This document shows, in pieces, positions 1-13,901 of a stretch of DNA of 64,000 nt. Positions within the stretch are counted from its first letter, which is position 1. Every line of letters begins with the position of its first letter. The stretch is taken from contig CM022665.1 of assembly GCA_012295275.1 (NCBI GenBank), positions 13,720,476 through 13,784,475 on the forward strand. The letters are read 5' to 3'. This DNA is from Chrysomallon squamiferum. Its lineage: Eukaryota > Mollusca > Gastropoda > Neomphalida > Peltospiridae. The notes under the pieces were generated by a model. It ran no database searches, was not told where the DNA came from, and saw nothing but the letters and a program-made list of their open reading frames with translations. A program made the translations under genes and the position numbers.

Positions 1-1776
1 AAATGTATGTGCTGTCCACATATTTTAACAAAATTTAAATTCAGTCCATTTATTTTTCTTTAAAATTTAGTCCAATTTAAATAAACAGCTGATCATAAGA
101 AATTTACAGTTTTTCTTTAAAATAAATCATTGGTGCAAAAATATGAAAATTCTGTGCAGTTAATTATGTTAGCATATGCACTGCATATTCAGTTTATGAA
201 ATAATTTCTCACAACCTATATGCAAGGGAGGCATTATATACAATTATCAATACTGAAGGCACAAATTAAAAAAAATAAAGATAAAATATTCATCTGAATT
301 GTGCATCAAAAAATTCCCATACAGTCATTGATGTGGACACACCATAATAAATATATCATCAAGTGTTAACTGCAAAAAACACTAAGAAAAACAAAAATGG
401 AAAACAAGTCATCAGACAGAAATAAATTATTGAGGTAAATGGCTTTCAAATTTTTCTTGTAAGTTGTAGCTAAAATGCATCAATCATACATAGTACTTGA
501 ATGTGAAGAAAATTAACCTTTTGAGTAGTCAGCAATCAAAATAGTCATAACAAAGTTTACTAAGAACAATTTGTATCCTTGTTTGCTACATGTACATACA
601 TATCATACTTCTATTAATACATAAAATATTAGATTATGTATTTAATGACAGATGTAATTATAAGGGTTATGACACTACATGACACTGAATAAAAACAAAT
701 AACAAGGGATAAAAACATCAAGCACCTGAACTATTTATGAAAAACTATTAAGCACCTCATTTAATTTTTGGGGGCTATGAAAATAAAATATTCTGACACA
801 GATAAATGCATATCAGTGTTATCTGTTGTTATTTAGGTACATTGTACCATAACACTGCAAAAGGCTCTTAATATTACAAATTTACTTTTATTTGGATATT
901 ATGTACAACATAATACTGGAAATGTTAAACTCTAAATGTGCACCAATGCAAAATAGATGACAATATTCCCATGATGAAGTTATTCACTGAAAAACTGAAT
1001 GATAAATAAAAAGTATTTCATTTTTATCAGTACTTCAGCAACAATGGGTCATTTTTTAAAATATATGATAACCAGTTTTAAGCTGTACAAATTATTTATT
1101 TGCAAGTGACAAAAAATAAACTAAATATGAAGGAAAATAATTGAACATTTTAACATAACTTCTCAATTTGAAGTCTATTACCATAAATTAATTTATTTCA
1201 AATTTTAATCACTAGAAACGCAATGTATTTATGGATGAACATGCCATTAACACATTACCCTTCAATGTAATGTCCTCCACCTAACTAGAAAGATCTCTAT
1301 TCCAAAAATTGTAATAGACTTGTTTTGTTCAAGTATCATCATTATATCTTTACATTAGTAAATGTATACCTCTTCCAAAACATATAATTGACACTGTGTT
1401 AAAAAATAACACAGAAATACAAGTTTCTTCACAGTCAGAAGCTACTTGTTTTCTCAGGCCCACTGCCATCACCAGTTTACAATCACCACAGAAACAAACA
1501 AACAAAAAAAAAAGAAAGAAAGAACAATAATAAAAATAACAGAAGAACAAATACCAAGACAAAAAAAAGTATTTTTGGGAAGGATAGGTCAAGATGATCA
1601 ACAATGTATTCAACGTTTGTTTTTCATTTTTAAAAATATCTAAAGCTGTTGTTAATTTTCTACTGAATATTGCATCTGATTCATCATAATGGGCAATCTT
1701 CAGGTATTTTAAATCACATCCACATCAAATATATATTCACATTCACACAAATCTTTGTGCCAGTGGCCTTTCAAAC
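1..1776 (-). other. Probable 3' UTR and downstream flank of SYVN1
   Basis: This AT-rich stretch follows the SYVN1 stop codon (minus strand, 1779-1777). I see no exon with family resemblance on either strand; the open frames here are short and low-complexity. Several TTTATT strings on the plus strand could be minus-strand AATAAA poly(A) signals, but nothing in the sequence chooses between them. It is most simply read as a long 3' UTR running into intergenic sequence. Confidence 0.5.
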
Positions 1777-4700
1777 TCAGTCAAGATCTGACTTGGTTTC
1801 TGCTGATCCTACACTTTCTGGGTTAAACTTTTGTAATCGTCTTTTTCTCACTTCATGCAATTCATCTTCGTGCTGCTCCTCTCTGGGGTCTTCCCACTCG
1901 GGTATATTATCTTCTGTTGCTGGGGTAAAGCCCACAGCTCCTTCTAGATCAGAATAATCTGCTAAAATGAATACATTTATATAAACTTTTATAAAGTTCA
2001 ATAATCAGTTAAAACAAAATATTTATTCGAAATACACTCCTCAAAATAACATTGTAAAAACCAGTCTTAACAAGTTATGTAGCTTTTCTGCTTTTCCATT
2101 TTTTTTTTTTTTAAATGTAATTTATTTATTTACTATTATTATTAACATTTTATTTTTAAATAACACTATAAATATATTATTTACAATATCCAAATGAGTT
2201 CAAATGATACTAGAAAGTGTAAAACTGGTAAACTGAGGAAAAACATGAAAGCTAAATATATTTTCAATTTATCATAAATGCTAGTTAAATGTTTAGATAT
2301 GCAACCAGAGATTACAGAAATATTTTCTTAAGGAATGATATTACCGTGTAACTAGTTACTATTAACTTTTTTTGTACTTCATTAGTTTCAATTAAGAAAT
2401 GTACTCTTTTTATTAGCTGTGGTACTTATATTCATTATAGTTTTCATCTAATGCAAGATGTGACACACATGCCTGATGACATTTAAAACTGCCAATTTTA
2501 GCTAACATGTTTTTGGAATAGAAAATAAACAGTATGCATGCACTAAGAAATATTTTTATGTTTTATAGGTTTTTTATTATCATTACTATTGAACTAGTAT
2601 GAACAAACATCTTAAAGCATGATGACTCAACTAGTTACCAGTGACACAGATAAACTGATATACTCTAAGTGTATCAGATACCACAATGAGTTTTAAGCAT
2701 ACCTATATTTTTTTCTATTTTCCCATTTTTTATCACTGATGTTGGTCCACGAGAACTGGTCTCCTTTTTCACAGGGAACACCTTTGGCTTTGCTCCTCCT
2801 AGAACTGTCCCATCTGATTCCTGCCTGGTTTGAGTTTTGTTGGGGACAGGTCCCTTTGTATCTACAGATGTCTGTGGCAAAACTCCTATTCCTGGCATAC
2901 TATTTTCAAAAATGAATAGAATAAAATAAATGACAAAAAAACAACAACAAAAAAAAACAACATAAAAGCAGCTCAAATATTCTCAAACAGCTTAGATCCT
3001 AACCTGCCAGAAAAACAACTGATTATCCATACATTTATACTACTGATTTCAATTTGTTTATACAACTTATTAGAGATAAAAATTTCAGTAATTAAAGTTT
3101 TTGTAATAAAAACAATAATAAATTCACTTATGATATACATTCCCTCAGAATTCTCTTCTTTTCAGTGATATTTAACTGACAAACCTAAAATTTTAAAATC
3201 ACTTTTTGAAGTATCATTTCTGTGAAGACCAATTCAAAACTATCAAATATTTATCAAGCTGATAATAAAAATTTAATAAATGTGGTCTAACAATATCACT
3301 GAACAAATCAAATTTTCAAACAATTTTAATATATATAAAAAATATCAAATGTTTGAGATTTAGCAGTCAGTGCAAAAACACCTATTACTGTATTTTGGCA
3401 GTATACCTTGACTGAGCAGCTACTTGGTTGTACTGGTTAATAAGGACCATGGCCCCATCCAACAGAGACTGTATATCTCGTAACCACTGAATTCTTGCTT
3501 CGACACTCTCGCGCTCTTGGCCTTCCAGTTTCTTCAGTTCTTCGTCAGTCATACCTGACAGTGGCTGTGCAGGCAGAGGAAATCCTGTAATATAAATTTA
3601 CTTGTTACATGTTGAGAAATAATTATTTGGGCTATGTCTTTCATAATGACCTATGACAATTTATCATCAAGTTAAAATGAAATTTTTAAAAACTGAATAA
3701 ATAATCAGAAATTTTATGACATTAGTTATTACTTGTAAGATCAGTGTTGGTATGTTATGAAAATTATAATCTGTATGTTGTAAGTGTTACGACAGTGACA
3801 TAGTGGATTTATAACACCTCTGAAGAAAAACAAATTTAAATATTTATTATTGTAAAAAGAAGACTTTTTTGTATATCTGTTAGCAAAAAAATAATAAAAT
3901 ACTGTAAACATTTTTAAAAATGAAGTTTGCTAAGAATAAAAATAATCGATCTGTAAAAACTTTATTTATCAAGTTATTATGTTTCCCCAAAAAAATTCTT
4001 TTCCTGAGATCACACAAAAAATATTTAATTTCAAGAATTTTGTTACAGTTCTGAAATCTGCTAAAATTAAATTAAAATAAAAAACCCATAAAATAAAGAA
4101 CACTTCACAATCAAATATATATTTATATATATGTATATGGATATGTATATATTTATGTATATATATATGTATAAATTTATATATATATCTGTACACAGAT
4201 ATATGTATGGTGGTCTATGAAACCCTTCACATGTTCAAAAATGTTTGTTGTTAATTATCAAAAAATTTCATCTAGAAAAGAAGATATGACATTTTTCAGA
4301 TGTGCAGAAGACAAACTGAAAAAATTGCATTTAAAGTCTACTTATGTAAAACACTAATGATTTATTCATTTATTAAGCATTTTAACCATGCTGAATTTGA
4401 GAAACCAAAGCAGGAAACCATTTGTTTATAATAACATGTAAAATAAAGTGACCCCTCCTAAAAATACTGAGTTTTACTATCATTACTAAGTTCAGTGTCA
4501 TTTATGGGACATAAAGTAATCATTAACTAAGTCTTCTAAAATCTTCTTATTTATTGTTGCAAACAGTGAGGAAACTTCCATTCCTCATGGCTGGCCATAG
4601 GTGCCGCCATCTTTGTTTTTGCCAGTAATCACATAAAATATTTTTCAAGACCAAAAAACAGCCACACCTAACATAAAGCAAAACAATTATCTTTTGGGTA

Positions 4701-7700
4701 GTTATGTGTTTCTATCTTATCTACAGAACAAGTACTAAGCTTGTATGTTTTGATACAGTTACATGCATATATGCAACATGTATATATATATATATGTCAA
4801 TGAAAAAAGGTACTCAATCAGTAAAATCCAAAGACTTTGTTTTAAAGGAAATTTATCTAATTAGATTTAATTAAGCATACAAAAATTAACCAAAACCACA
4901 GTTTAATGTTTTAGTTATAATATCAGCAAAAAATGTTGAAACAGACTTGCAGTGACTTTATATTGCATTTTGACCTGTATCTTGATAAGACTGCCAGCAA
5001 CTTCAGATGAGTTTTTCTAGACTGCCACACATATTTTAACCACCAGTCATTGACTGTTATGAAAACATTAGAAATTAATGTACCAAGTGGAGATGCATAT
5101 GACATCATGTTGAACATTGGGTCAAATGGAGGCATTTCTGGCATACCCATAGTTGGTGCAGTAGAAGCAGCTGATGATGAACTAGTTGATGCTGCACTCA
5201 CTCCAGCTATATTAAAAATAAAAATAATTAAATAATAAGAGTTTATTATCATGCTAATAAATACTCTGGTATGCCAGTCAAAAGACATATTTATCATGAG
5301 GAAGAAAAATCCCCAGTAAGAAAATAACCAGTGTGTACATTAAAAATAAAGCAAAAAAGATTAGGTTAATAGCATACTTGCCATATATTAAACTCTGCCT
5401 CTAATCTTGGATAATTAACATTAAAAACAATGAAGATCTTGGATCAGAAATATAATAACAACTCACTTTGTTTATTAATTATACTGATTACTCACATGTT
5501 GGAGGTATGGTGGGCTGCTGGCCATGAGCTGATGGTGGTGGTGGAACTGGTTGCACAGTTGGTGGTTGCTGTGCTTGAGCTGGTGGAGCTTGTTGTTGAC
5601 CCAGCTGAGCTGGAAGAGGTGGCTGACCTGGCAAAAATGGAGGTGGCCACATCTGTGGGAATGCTTGCTGGAAGAAAGCCTGGGCTGCAAGGAACAGTAA
5701 ATACGAATTTATGAAATACTGGTAAGAGATTAGCAACTTGTCTCTAACCTTTCTACTAATCTTAAGTGTATCTTTAGTCATATTAACAAATAGCCTAATT
5801 ACATTTTATATACCTCCTACACATTTTTAACTGTTTAAGTTGACCAATCTTTGCTTGTGTTAAAATCTGATAATAAAACAAAATCAAGATGTATGAGTAA
5901 CTACCATTTTCCTTATTATCACTACTCTGTTTGAAAAATAATACATCCAAAGACCTATCTCTAACAGATTGAGAATAGACCAGTTTTGCAATGGCTTGGT
6001 TACCTATCAAACTTGAGATCACAATGAGTAAAAATCCAGCCCCCATGCATCTCTATATGTTGGCTAATTTAATATCATACTTCACTGTTAACAAAGATTA
6101 GTAATGAAAACAAATAATCATTTGGAAGTGGTAACAAGCAATTTCATCCTTCTTGTAAAAAGATTAAAATCAAATAGTTAAAAAATATTACCCAGAAATT
6201 TTAAAATCATTTCTTAACAGAGCAATTTCGTTATTTACCAAACTCAAACAATTTAATACACTGATAATGTTTACACTTTTATATGTCATATGCACTGGCA
6301 CACACACAAATGTAAAAGTAAGTATCATCAATATACATTGTTTTTATATCTTTTTTATGCATTCAGTAAAAAAAATGTATTTGTAAGCTACATTAAATCA
6401 TTAATAACAGTAACGTTGTGTTATCTATTTACATATTTGAGATCAAATATTAAGTGAAGTTAACTTGCTGAACTGTAATGTATTACTGATATTACCATAC
6501 TGTCTTTGCTGCTCAGCCTGGTTATCCTGGGGCACAGTTGGTGGTTCTGGGCGTGGCATTCGTAAAACATCCATTCTGCAAGTGGGACAGGTCTGTTGAC
6601 GCTGGAACCAAGAGCGAAGACAGCTGGTGTGGAATATGTGATTGCATGGCAGTTTTTTACAGTTGTTCAACATTTCTTCACGACAGATGATGCAAACATT
6701 GTCACCCTCTGCAAGTTCTTCAGGTGTGGCATCAGGATACCTGTGTAACACAAGAGCAAATAATTATTAGTCAATATACACTGCTTAAACTTTGTTTATT
6801 TAAATGAAAACACAATATGTAATTAACAAGAACAATTTAGATGCAACTGATAATTATAATAATAAAGTGTAATAAAATTTTAATTAGACATATGTACACC
6901 ATCCAAGGTTTGATACATTGAAAGGTCAATTTTTCCTTAGTGTGCTCACTCATCAAAGGCTATGTATTTTTTTGTTGGTAAATGTAACAATGTCGATAGG
7001 GGTTTCTTCTCTCATTTCATTATGCAATAAACTCATATTTAACACCTAATTAATGTTAATCTAAAAATGTATCAAGTTGTCATTAAATGTGCTTTCATCA
7101 TATCATAAGAAAAATAATATCCATTGAATACAGTGGTTAGATTTGTAAAAACTTACAAAGTATTCATGTTGCGAATTGCTCTTCTGGACATGATAACATC
7201 ATGCAGAGCTTTCTTGAAAGACCTGAAAAAAGTAAATTATTAAAAGGAATAGAACTAAAAGATATTTTTTATATCCTATTTTTATTCCATTTGTTTTTCT
7301 TCTGTTATTATTGTATATATTTAATATGTATATTTTCTTTTAAGGAATGTTTTTTTTTTTTTTTTTTGTTAATTAAATATAAGTTTACTGTTAAGATAGA
7401 TTGTAAGATTCTGAATAAAGTACAAATTCATTCAAACTATTTAATTATTGAAATTGATCAGAAAATATTTGTTAAAGGTGGTTTACCTCATAGACAGATA
7501 CATTGGTCTGATAGCAAACAACGGGAATGTGTGTACTTTAATCATTATGGTCATAAATGCAACATACAGAATAACCCGAACAAGACCTGTGAAACAGAAA
7601 TAGTTTAAAACAAATATCAAAGAAAAAAAAAGTTTATAACAATTTGTAATACAATTTGAAATATTTGCTGCTAGATGTACAATATGCAGATTTAGTGATG

Positions 7701-10700
7701 AGAAAAAAGAAAGTCAATGAAGACAGAGAAATAACTATGTAGAAATGGAAATATTGAAAGCATGAGACAAAATGTCTAAAACCATATTGTTAAGTAATTT
7801 TTTAAAGTTAAAGTAATTTTTTCAGATAGTTATATTTATGGTTATTAAAAATATCAATACAATGAAACACCTCAAAACCAGACACTGAGTAAACTGGAAT
7901 TCCATTGAAATCAGACATTTTACACAGTGGGTGATTTGCATACATTTCAACTAAACTTTACCCCTCTAAACTGCACCAGACCAAATTATCTGGTCCACAT
8001 TATAACTTAGAAAACTAGGTCATAGCAATCAAAATAATTAAACATTATCAGCCAACATGATTGCACATGCAAAGCTAATCACATGTGTGCATGCTGTAGT
8101 GTCACTGTGGTGCAGCTGAAAAATACCAATAAGGGATTAATTAACAGCTTTAATGTTTAAATATTTGGAAGAAACATGTACTCCTTTTATTCTGAGCATG
8201 ACTGTTACAAAGTTAGACTAACATATAAATTTGACTGAGCTCCTTTTCATGAGCTCCTTGTTGTTTTGTTTTTTTATCTTTGGATTATTTAATTATTACA
8301 TATGTAATTTATTTGCTCAAGTTCATTTAACAGAATAAAAAGTAACCAAAAAATAAATTGTTTGGCTTGGTTTGGTGGAAAATTAGTCAACAGCATTTCA
8401 TTTTAGTATCTAGTTAGAACAGATGTTTCAGCACATCCAGTGGAACACTGCCTCATTGAATTATTGCTTGGAAAAAACTTCAAAATTTCATAGAAAGGAT
8501 CAAGTGAAGGTTTTGGGATTGGTAAATTGACTGCTGGAGACATTATAAAGAAATGTGCTCTTATAAAGCACAGTATTAAAATAATGCTACTGAAAGTAAA
8601 CATCAATGTTTAACAGGGCATGTAAGTTTGAGGAACTCAATGAACTGGAGTGGCAGCAGGTTTGCAAAGCTCATGCTGAAATCATTCCCCTATCTGGCAT
8701 TATTTCAGAGAAAGCCAATGAATTTGGTAAATGAGTTTAAGGGTTCCAATGGCTAGCTAGACCAATGGACACTGAGATGCTCTAAGAAAGGCTTCAAAGT
8801 CAATGGTGAGAGTTCTAGATTCGTGCAGATGTAGTTAAGATTACATAGTGAAACTGTAAGCAGCTATGCAACATAAAGAGTTTTTACCTGCAACAAAACC
8901 AGCTTGAACTTTCATGAGCTACCTAGCCAAATCCTCTCTATGAATGACAAAGAATCTAAATGATGCAAATCATCCAAAGAATGAATAACTGTAATTCACC
9001 TGAAATTCAAGAGGAGTTAAGCTAAATCTGCTGGTTATTGGTAAATCTCAACAACCCAGATACTTTAAGGACACCAACATACATACACACCTGTTACCTA
9101 CATCACAAACAAAAAGGTGTGGATGACTGCTGTAATATTACAAATATAAACAAGACATGAGGTAATAAAAAAAGAAGATTATTATCACACACTCCTTCAA
9201 AACAACACCCAGCCTCAAGAGTTCCAGCTACAGACTGCTATCCCATAGATATCAATCTAGAGGGAGCATGGTTGCAAATTATGCATGTCAGTATAATGGT
9301 AACAAGATCTTCACTAGTTTATGCCTTGCTTCCAGATCTGGTATTTTCAACAGAGTATTTACAGACAGACTTTGAAATGGCAACTATCTATATAGTGGAC
9401 AGGCCCTTTGGTGCAAGTAGCTCAGCCAGTCTGTCATCATTTCTGATGAACATGGTCCAGAACATGTAGTTGGATGCAGTAGGAACCTACAGCTGCTGAA
9501 TTCAAAGATTATGTGAGATTTCCTCTTTGTATGCAGAACCACTTCACCAATGCCGGCCCAAGAACAAACAACAATCTGGAATGTTTCCATTCATGAGTCA
9601 ACAGGCTGCTCCCTCTTCATCAACCCAACATATACAGATCTGTAGATTTGATCAAGGGAACAGACAAATGTGAAGAAGCAAAGCTGTTACTAATGAATGC
9701 AGGAACTACACTGCCACCAAGGAAAGGAATCTATAGGGAACTCAATAACAGAATCTGCCACCTTAAGCAGCAATTGTCACTGACAGAAGCAAGACACCTT
9801 GCAGTATCTGGATGCAATTTTATTAATATTTGATTGTCTTTTCTTTTTCTTTTGCCAGTTTCGTTAGTTACTTTATTAGTAGAGAATAACCAATAACAAA
9901 CTGTTTACCTCAATACTGAAACCTCTGTAAATAGGATACCCCTCAAAACTGGACTTTTTGCTTGGTTCCATGGCAAACTGGTTTTGAGGGTTTCCACTGT
10001 AGCTAAATTTATGATTACCTATGATTAGTTCTGTATACAACAAATACACTGCCTTCTGTTCCCAGGGATTTTCACTGTGGAGTTCTCGAGAATGAAGGAC
10101 ATACTTCACAAATGTCATCAGCACCACAGTAAACAAAATGGCATACTGAAATTAAATATTTTTGTATAAACTAAGAACTAATATTACTTGTAAAACAGAT
10201 CTAAAAAAAATATTTTTATTTATCATAAGCAAGAACATAATGGTAAATCAATGACAAGTTATCATTAATGAGGGTTTTTTTGTGGGGGGTGGTTTGGCAT
10301 CAAAATTTATAAAAGGTTTTATTTAGAATTATGTACCCTTATCTGCAGTAAAATGTAATTTCCTATTTTATAAACAAAATTATTAGTAAAACAGAAAACT
10401 ATTACAGAAACATCCCTTACTTCAAATCCAAAGACCAACTGCACAGATGCACCTTTCAAAAGTGTACTGTAATAGGCATGATTAACAAAGAAGATGTCAA
10501 GTGTACCAAGAACCATCAGTAGAGCTGAAAAATTAAAATATTATTTAGCAACATCTCTTTAACTCTGATTATATACTACATAATCTCTCTCACACATACA
10601 TCAGGCACATCTGAATGACACTGTCTAGAAAAGGGCTGGTTAGGTCTAATTATAACTGTTTCTGACTAGCCCGGTTGGTCGTGTTAATAATGTATTAACA

Positions 10701-13345
10701 GTGAATTAATTTGCCATCCAGTGATCCTACAAACATTAATATATTCCATTTTCATTCATCAGAGGATTGAGTAATTATTAAACTAATGATGCGGAAATCC
10801 CAGGTTCTATTTTTAGAAGTGATGTGGCAGTGGGCAGTGAATAACTTAACAATCCCATCTTGGTGCTAACTGCTGATGGCTATGGAATTTTTTTTAGAGA
10901 TGGCATTCTTTACAGCTTGGTTGATTCCAGTTTGGTCTAGTTTATATTAGGTCAGGTCTAGTACATACTAGTCCACTGGTCTAGTAATTAAAAAAATTAA
11001 CGTCAAACCCTCTACATAAACTGAACACACAATTCTCACATGCAATTAGATGTATACTTATTTATACATCTATAAATATACAAATTAATTAATGCATCAG
11101 TCTCTCTCATCTTAATGTCTTTCTCTTTCACACCCTCAAGTTTTTAACAAATTTAACTATCCAGCAAAGTATTAAACAGTTAAACACAAAACAAATAATG
11201 CTTACACCAAACTCTGCAGTGAAACAAGATTGAGATTACAGGACTTCTTTCCATCTGTAACATAAAAATGGAAGAAAAACATATATATTACTAGATATCA
11301 AGCTATTTAAAAACAAATTAGACAATAAAAAATTGTTACATTTAACTTTATAAAAAGAAATATAATCTGTTGGCTTTAGAACATATCTTGTATATCTTGT
11401 TATAATCATAATTAATATTTTCAAATCATTGGAAAGGTTTTCTGATGTTGCATGGAATTAAAAATTAGTGTAACAAAACTAAATACAGCTCCTTTTCATC
11501 ATAAAATGTAAGCTATTATCATTATGACCAATAATTAAAAGTTTAGAATTTATATTATTTGTATATTCTTACATAATCCACTCTGTCCTCAGCAAGCCAG
11601 TGAAAACATTTAATGAAGAGTAGCAAGGTAAAGAGAGCCACGAAGCGAGGACTGAAGTCATCTCGGAATACTGTGAATGCCAAGCATGTCTCTGTGACCG
11701 CATACCAAGATCTTTCTATTAGATGCTGAAATAACATCAGTTTAAAATGAATATGTACAACTACAAAACAAACACTGATCCATTAGGCAATATCCCCAAA
11801 ACCTAAATATAGTTTGAATTTGTAAGTTATAACTAAAACAAGTTTTGTAACTATTTATGATCTGATCCTGAATATTTTGAATATTGTGTAGTTGATCTCT
11901 ATCACAATTTAATTGCATAATGATAAGAAAAAAAGGAAACTCTTTACTGCATATACTACTTTAACTTATTAGTAAGTCAGCTATCTTTAACAAAAGTCTT
12001 TCTTCAGGCATGAAAATACATATCATGACCTTTGATAAATGAGTATTGGAGATGATACCAACTATCTAAAATTAGTGGGAGTTTTAATTTTATTTATTTA
12101 TTTCTGTTGTTATTGTTTTTTTGGATTATGGGTTTCATGCTATTGGGTTTTTTTAAAATTATTATTATTAAAAATATTAAAAGCAAAAAAATATTTATGT
12201 CACCTCCATTTCAGCAGCTCTGAGTTGACCAAAAAAAATCTTTCTCATCAGTTTTCCCATAAGAGTGACAAAAACAAATGCTTGAAAGTATAAAACCTTT
12301 AAAAAAAAGAAAAAGAGAATGAAAATAATGAATTGTGATAAATTTTCAGTCTATCTAGAAAGATTTATGTGCTCTACATCTTCTGTTCAAAATATCTGCT
12401 ATAATCCTAATGAACAATTTATAAATGAGTAAATGTTATTTCCAGCTCTTTTGTTTTATAAACATGAAAGAACATAATGATAAAATATACAACTATTTAA
12501 TGTAATTCCATTATTATTATTATTATTGATTCTTGAAAATAAAACAATGTGAATTTGAAATCCTGAATATACATAAAAAAAATTATCTCTGATTTTCAGG
12601 GAGATAGTTATTATAAATGGCCATACTCTAAGCTATCTGCAATTGTTAATAATGAGAGAAATTTAGTAATGGTAATCAGTAAGTGCCTGAACGAATATCT
12701 TACTTAAAAGTAAATTAAATATGCATTCTGATTTAGTTATCTATATCTAATACATACTGACGTGCTGAAACTGATATTGATTCTTGCTTGTAAAACTATA
12801 ACAGTGTGTTGAATTAAACCAAAAGAATATAAAAATTTACCTTCCTTAAGTACATTTTGCACATGACATGGATTGGTTATAATACTATCATTAACAGAGT
12901 AGGATATTGATGAATATTCTTAACGATTTTAACAATGACTCAGTGCCTATCAAATAATACTATTTAATACGATTTAACCATCTTCAGACAAGTTAATCAC
13001 TTAATCAGTTAATGGTACACCGTACAGTATTATAGTTAACGATATTAATAACATGTAAACGGGATTTATTGGAAAGCTTTTTTTTTCTTCTTTTTTTTTA
13101 ATATAATAAAATAAGACAAAAATAAGTAAATTTAAACAAAATCAATAACAACTTTATTTGTTATTTGAATATTTCTAAATTCTATCATCTTGGCAACTGT
13201 CAATTTTACAACTTACAGCCATGCTCGGATTCGATTTAGTTATGTAAACCACCGAAGGATAAAACTGCTTCTTTTGAAAATATGCATTTCCAACAACAAA
13301 TCCAGTTAAAATAAAGCTGGCTGTTGTCAAAAGAAACGACCGCAT
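1777..13345 (-). CDS. SYVN1: SYVN1/HRD1, ER-membrane RING-H2 E3 ubiquitin ligase
   Basis: Orthologue of synoviolin/HRD1, the ER membrane ubiquitin ligase of ER-associated degradation. Fourteen coding exons in transcript order: 13345-13217, 12296-12204, 11725-11573, 11254-11206, 10524-10421, 10145-10019, 7586-7487, 7222-7157, 6740-6496, 5684-5496, 5206-5084, 3584-3407, 2899-2703, 1961-1777. All junctions are GT-AG and phase-matched, giving 645 residues against 617 in human. The N-terminal ~250 residues are the hydrophobic multispanning domain, including the conserved ERSWYAVTETCLAFTVFRDD and GASVQLVFGFE blocks. The RING-H2 lies at about residues 290-328 (CIIC, then CNHIFHTSC, then CPTC). A Pro/Gln-rich linker follows, then a helix after LSGMTDEELKKLEGQE that matches the human C-terminal region, and a tail in RKRRLQKF. 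The start is the first Met of a hydrophobic N-terminus like the human one. Intron 6 (7587-10018) holds two transposase fossils. ETS-like cores (ACTTCCG at 13397, ATCCGG at 13432) lie just upstream. Confidence 0.96.
4204..5034. mobile_element. Terminal-inverted-repeat DNA element, copy 1 (SYVN1 intron)
   Basis: A dispersed repeat of about 830 bp in the SYVN1 intron between exons 11 and 12. It shares long colinear stretches with 51858-52954: for example the blocks around GATTTATTCATTTA, ATTGTTGCAAACAGTGAG, CATCTTTGTTTTTGCCAG, ACATAAAGCAAAACAA and TTAACCAAAACCACA. Its ends are imperfect inverted repeats: GGTGGTCTATGAAACCCTT on the left against the reverse complement of TTTTTCTAGACTGCCAC on the right. 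No transposase is visible, so it looks like a non-autonomous DNA transposon. Exact ends and target duplication are uncertain. Its right end stops about 50 bp from SYVN1 exon 11. Confidence 0.7.
8600..9140 (+). pseudogene. Decayed Tigger/pogo-like transposase fragment
   Basis: Lies in SYVN1 intron 6, opposite in sense to the gene. In broken plus-strand frames it reads SGIISEKANEFGK, then FKGSNGWLARP near 8738-8770, then, after many stops, LLVIGKSQQPRYFK and a Lys-rich piece near 9029-9120. These match in order the CENP-B-type DNA-binding domain (FKASNGWL) and the DDE-domain start (PLLVIGKSKKPRCFK) of Tigger/Jerky-type transposases. Multiple stops and shifts show it is long dead. Ends are approximate. 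This was identified by eye from motif order, not by alignment. Confidence 0.6.
9300..9833 (+). pseudogene. Decayed MULE-like transposase fragment
   Basis: Directly follows the pogo-like fossil in SYVN1 intron 6. Plus-strand frames give LLPDLVFSTEYLQTDFEMATI (about 9320-9382), then GPRTNNNLECFHS, an in-frame TGA, then NRLLPLHQPNIYRSVDLIK and ELNNRICHLKQQL up to 9833. The TDFE(K/M)A and RTNN-LE-(W/F)H-N-L-HPNI-LI order is typical of the C-terminal half of MULE-type transposases common in invertebrate genomes. The zinc ligands and middle part are missing. This is a relic, not a gene. Confidence 0.55.
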
Positions 13346-13672
13346 CTTGCCACTTGCAATTATTATATTTTCTTGTGTCGTGACAAAATATGGTGGACTT
13401 CCGTTTAAAACGTCACACTATATCCGGTATATTCTGAAAAACCGTTAACATATTTGGAAAATCAGGGTTGTTCGGTATTTTCAAAATAGGAACAACATTA
13501 TTCACTGGAAAAACTTTTCGCAGCGAATTATATAATTGTTTGAAATACAGAGTGCAATCAAACAGATTGGGAATATATGTACTGAAAACTTTTTAATTAA
13601 CCATTCAGTATCCAACACGTTCCATCGTATTATGCGTGTTTTAATTATTTTGTGGAGACAAACTGGGAGAAA

Positions 13673-13676
<4 letters not shown>

Positions 13677-13718
<42 letters not shown>
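13677..13718. repeat. (CA)21 microsatellite
   Basis: An uninterrupted CA dinucleotide run in the SYVN1/SPDYA spacer. The short His-Thr open frame crossing it is an artefact of the repeat. Confidence 0.95.
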
Positions 13719-13719
<1 letters not shown>

Positions 13720-13847
13720 TATTTTATATATTTATATTTTGAAATTAGATAAATAGGATTAAATAAAAAGTAAAATATTTGTTTCTGTTTTTTTTAATTT
13801 ATTTTTTATATTGTTATTTATTATTTATTTATTTTTATTATTTATTA

Positions 13848-13850
<3 letters not shown>

Positions 13851-13899
<49 letters not shown>
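13851..13899. repeat. (ATT)n microsatellite
   Basis: A run of about sixteen ATT/TTA units preceded by AT-rich T-tracts in the SYVN1/SPDYA spacer. Confidence 0.93.

Positions 13900-13901
<2 letters not shown>

Noticed and set aside
5430-5714. 94-codon plus-strand frame rich in Val/Glu/Ala
   Set aside because: It is the antisense of the Pro/Gln-rich SYVN1 exon 10 (5684-5496), which has splice sites and family context.
10660-10850. Possible tRNA-derived SINE in SYVN1 intron 4 (TAGCCCGGTTGGTCG, then AAATCCCAGGTTCTATT)
   Set aside because: The A-box- and B-box-like strings are about 130 bp apart and both imperfect; the support is too weak to annotate.
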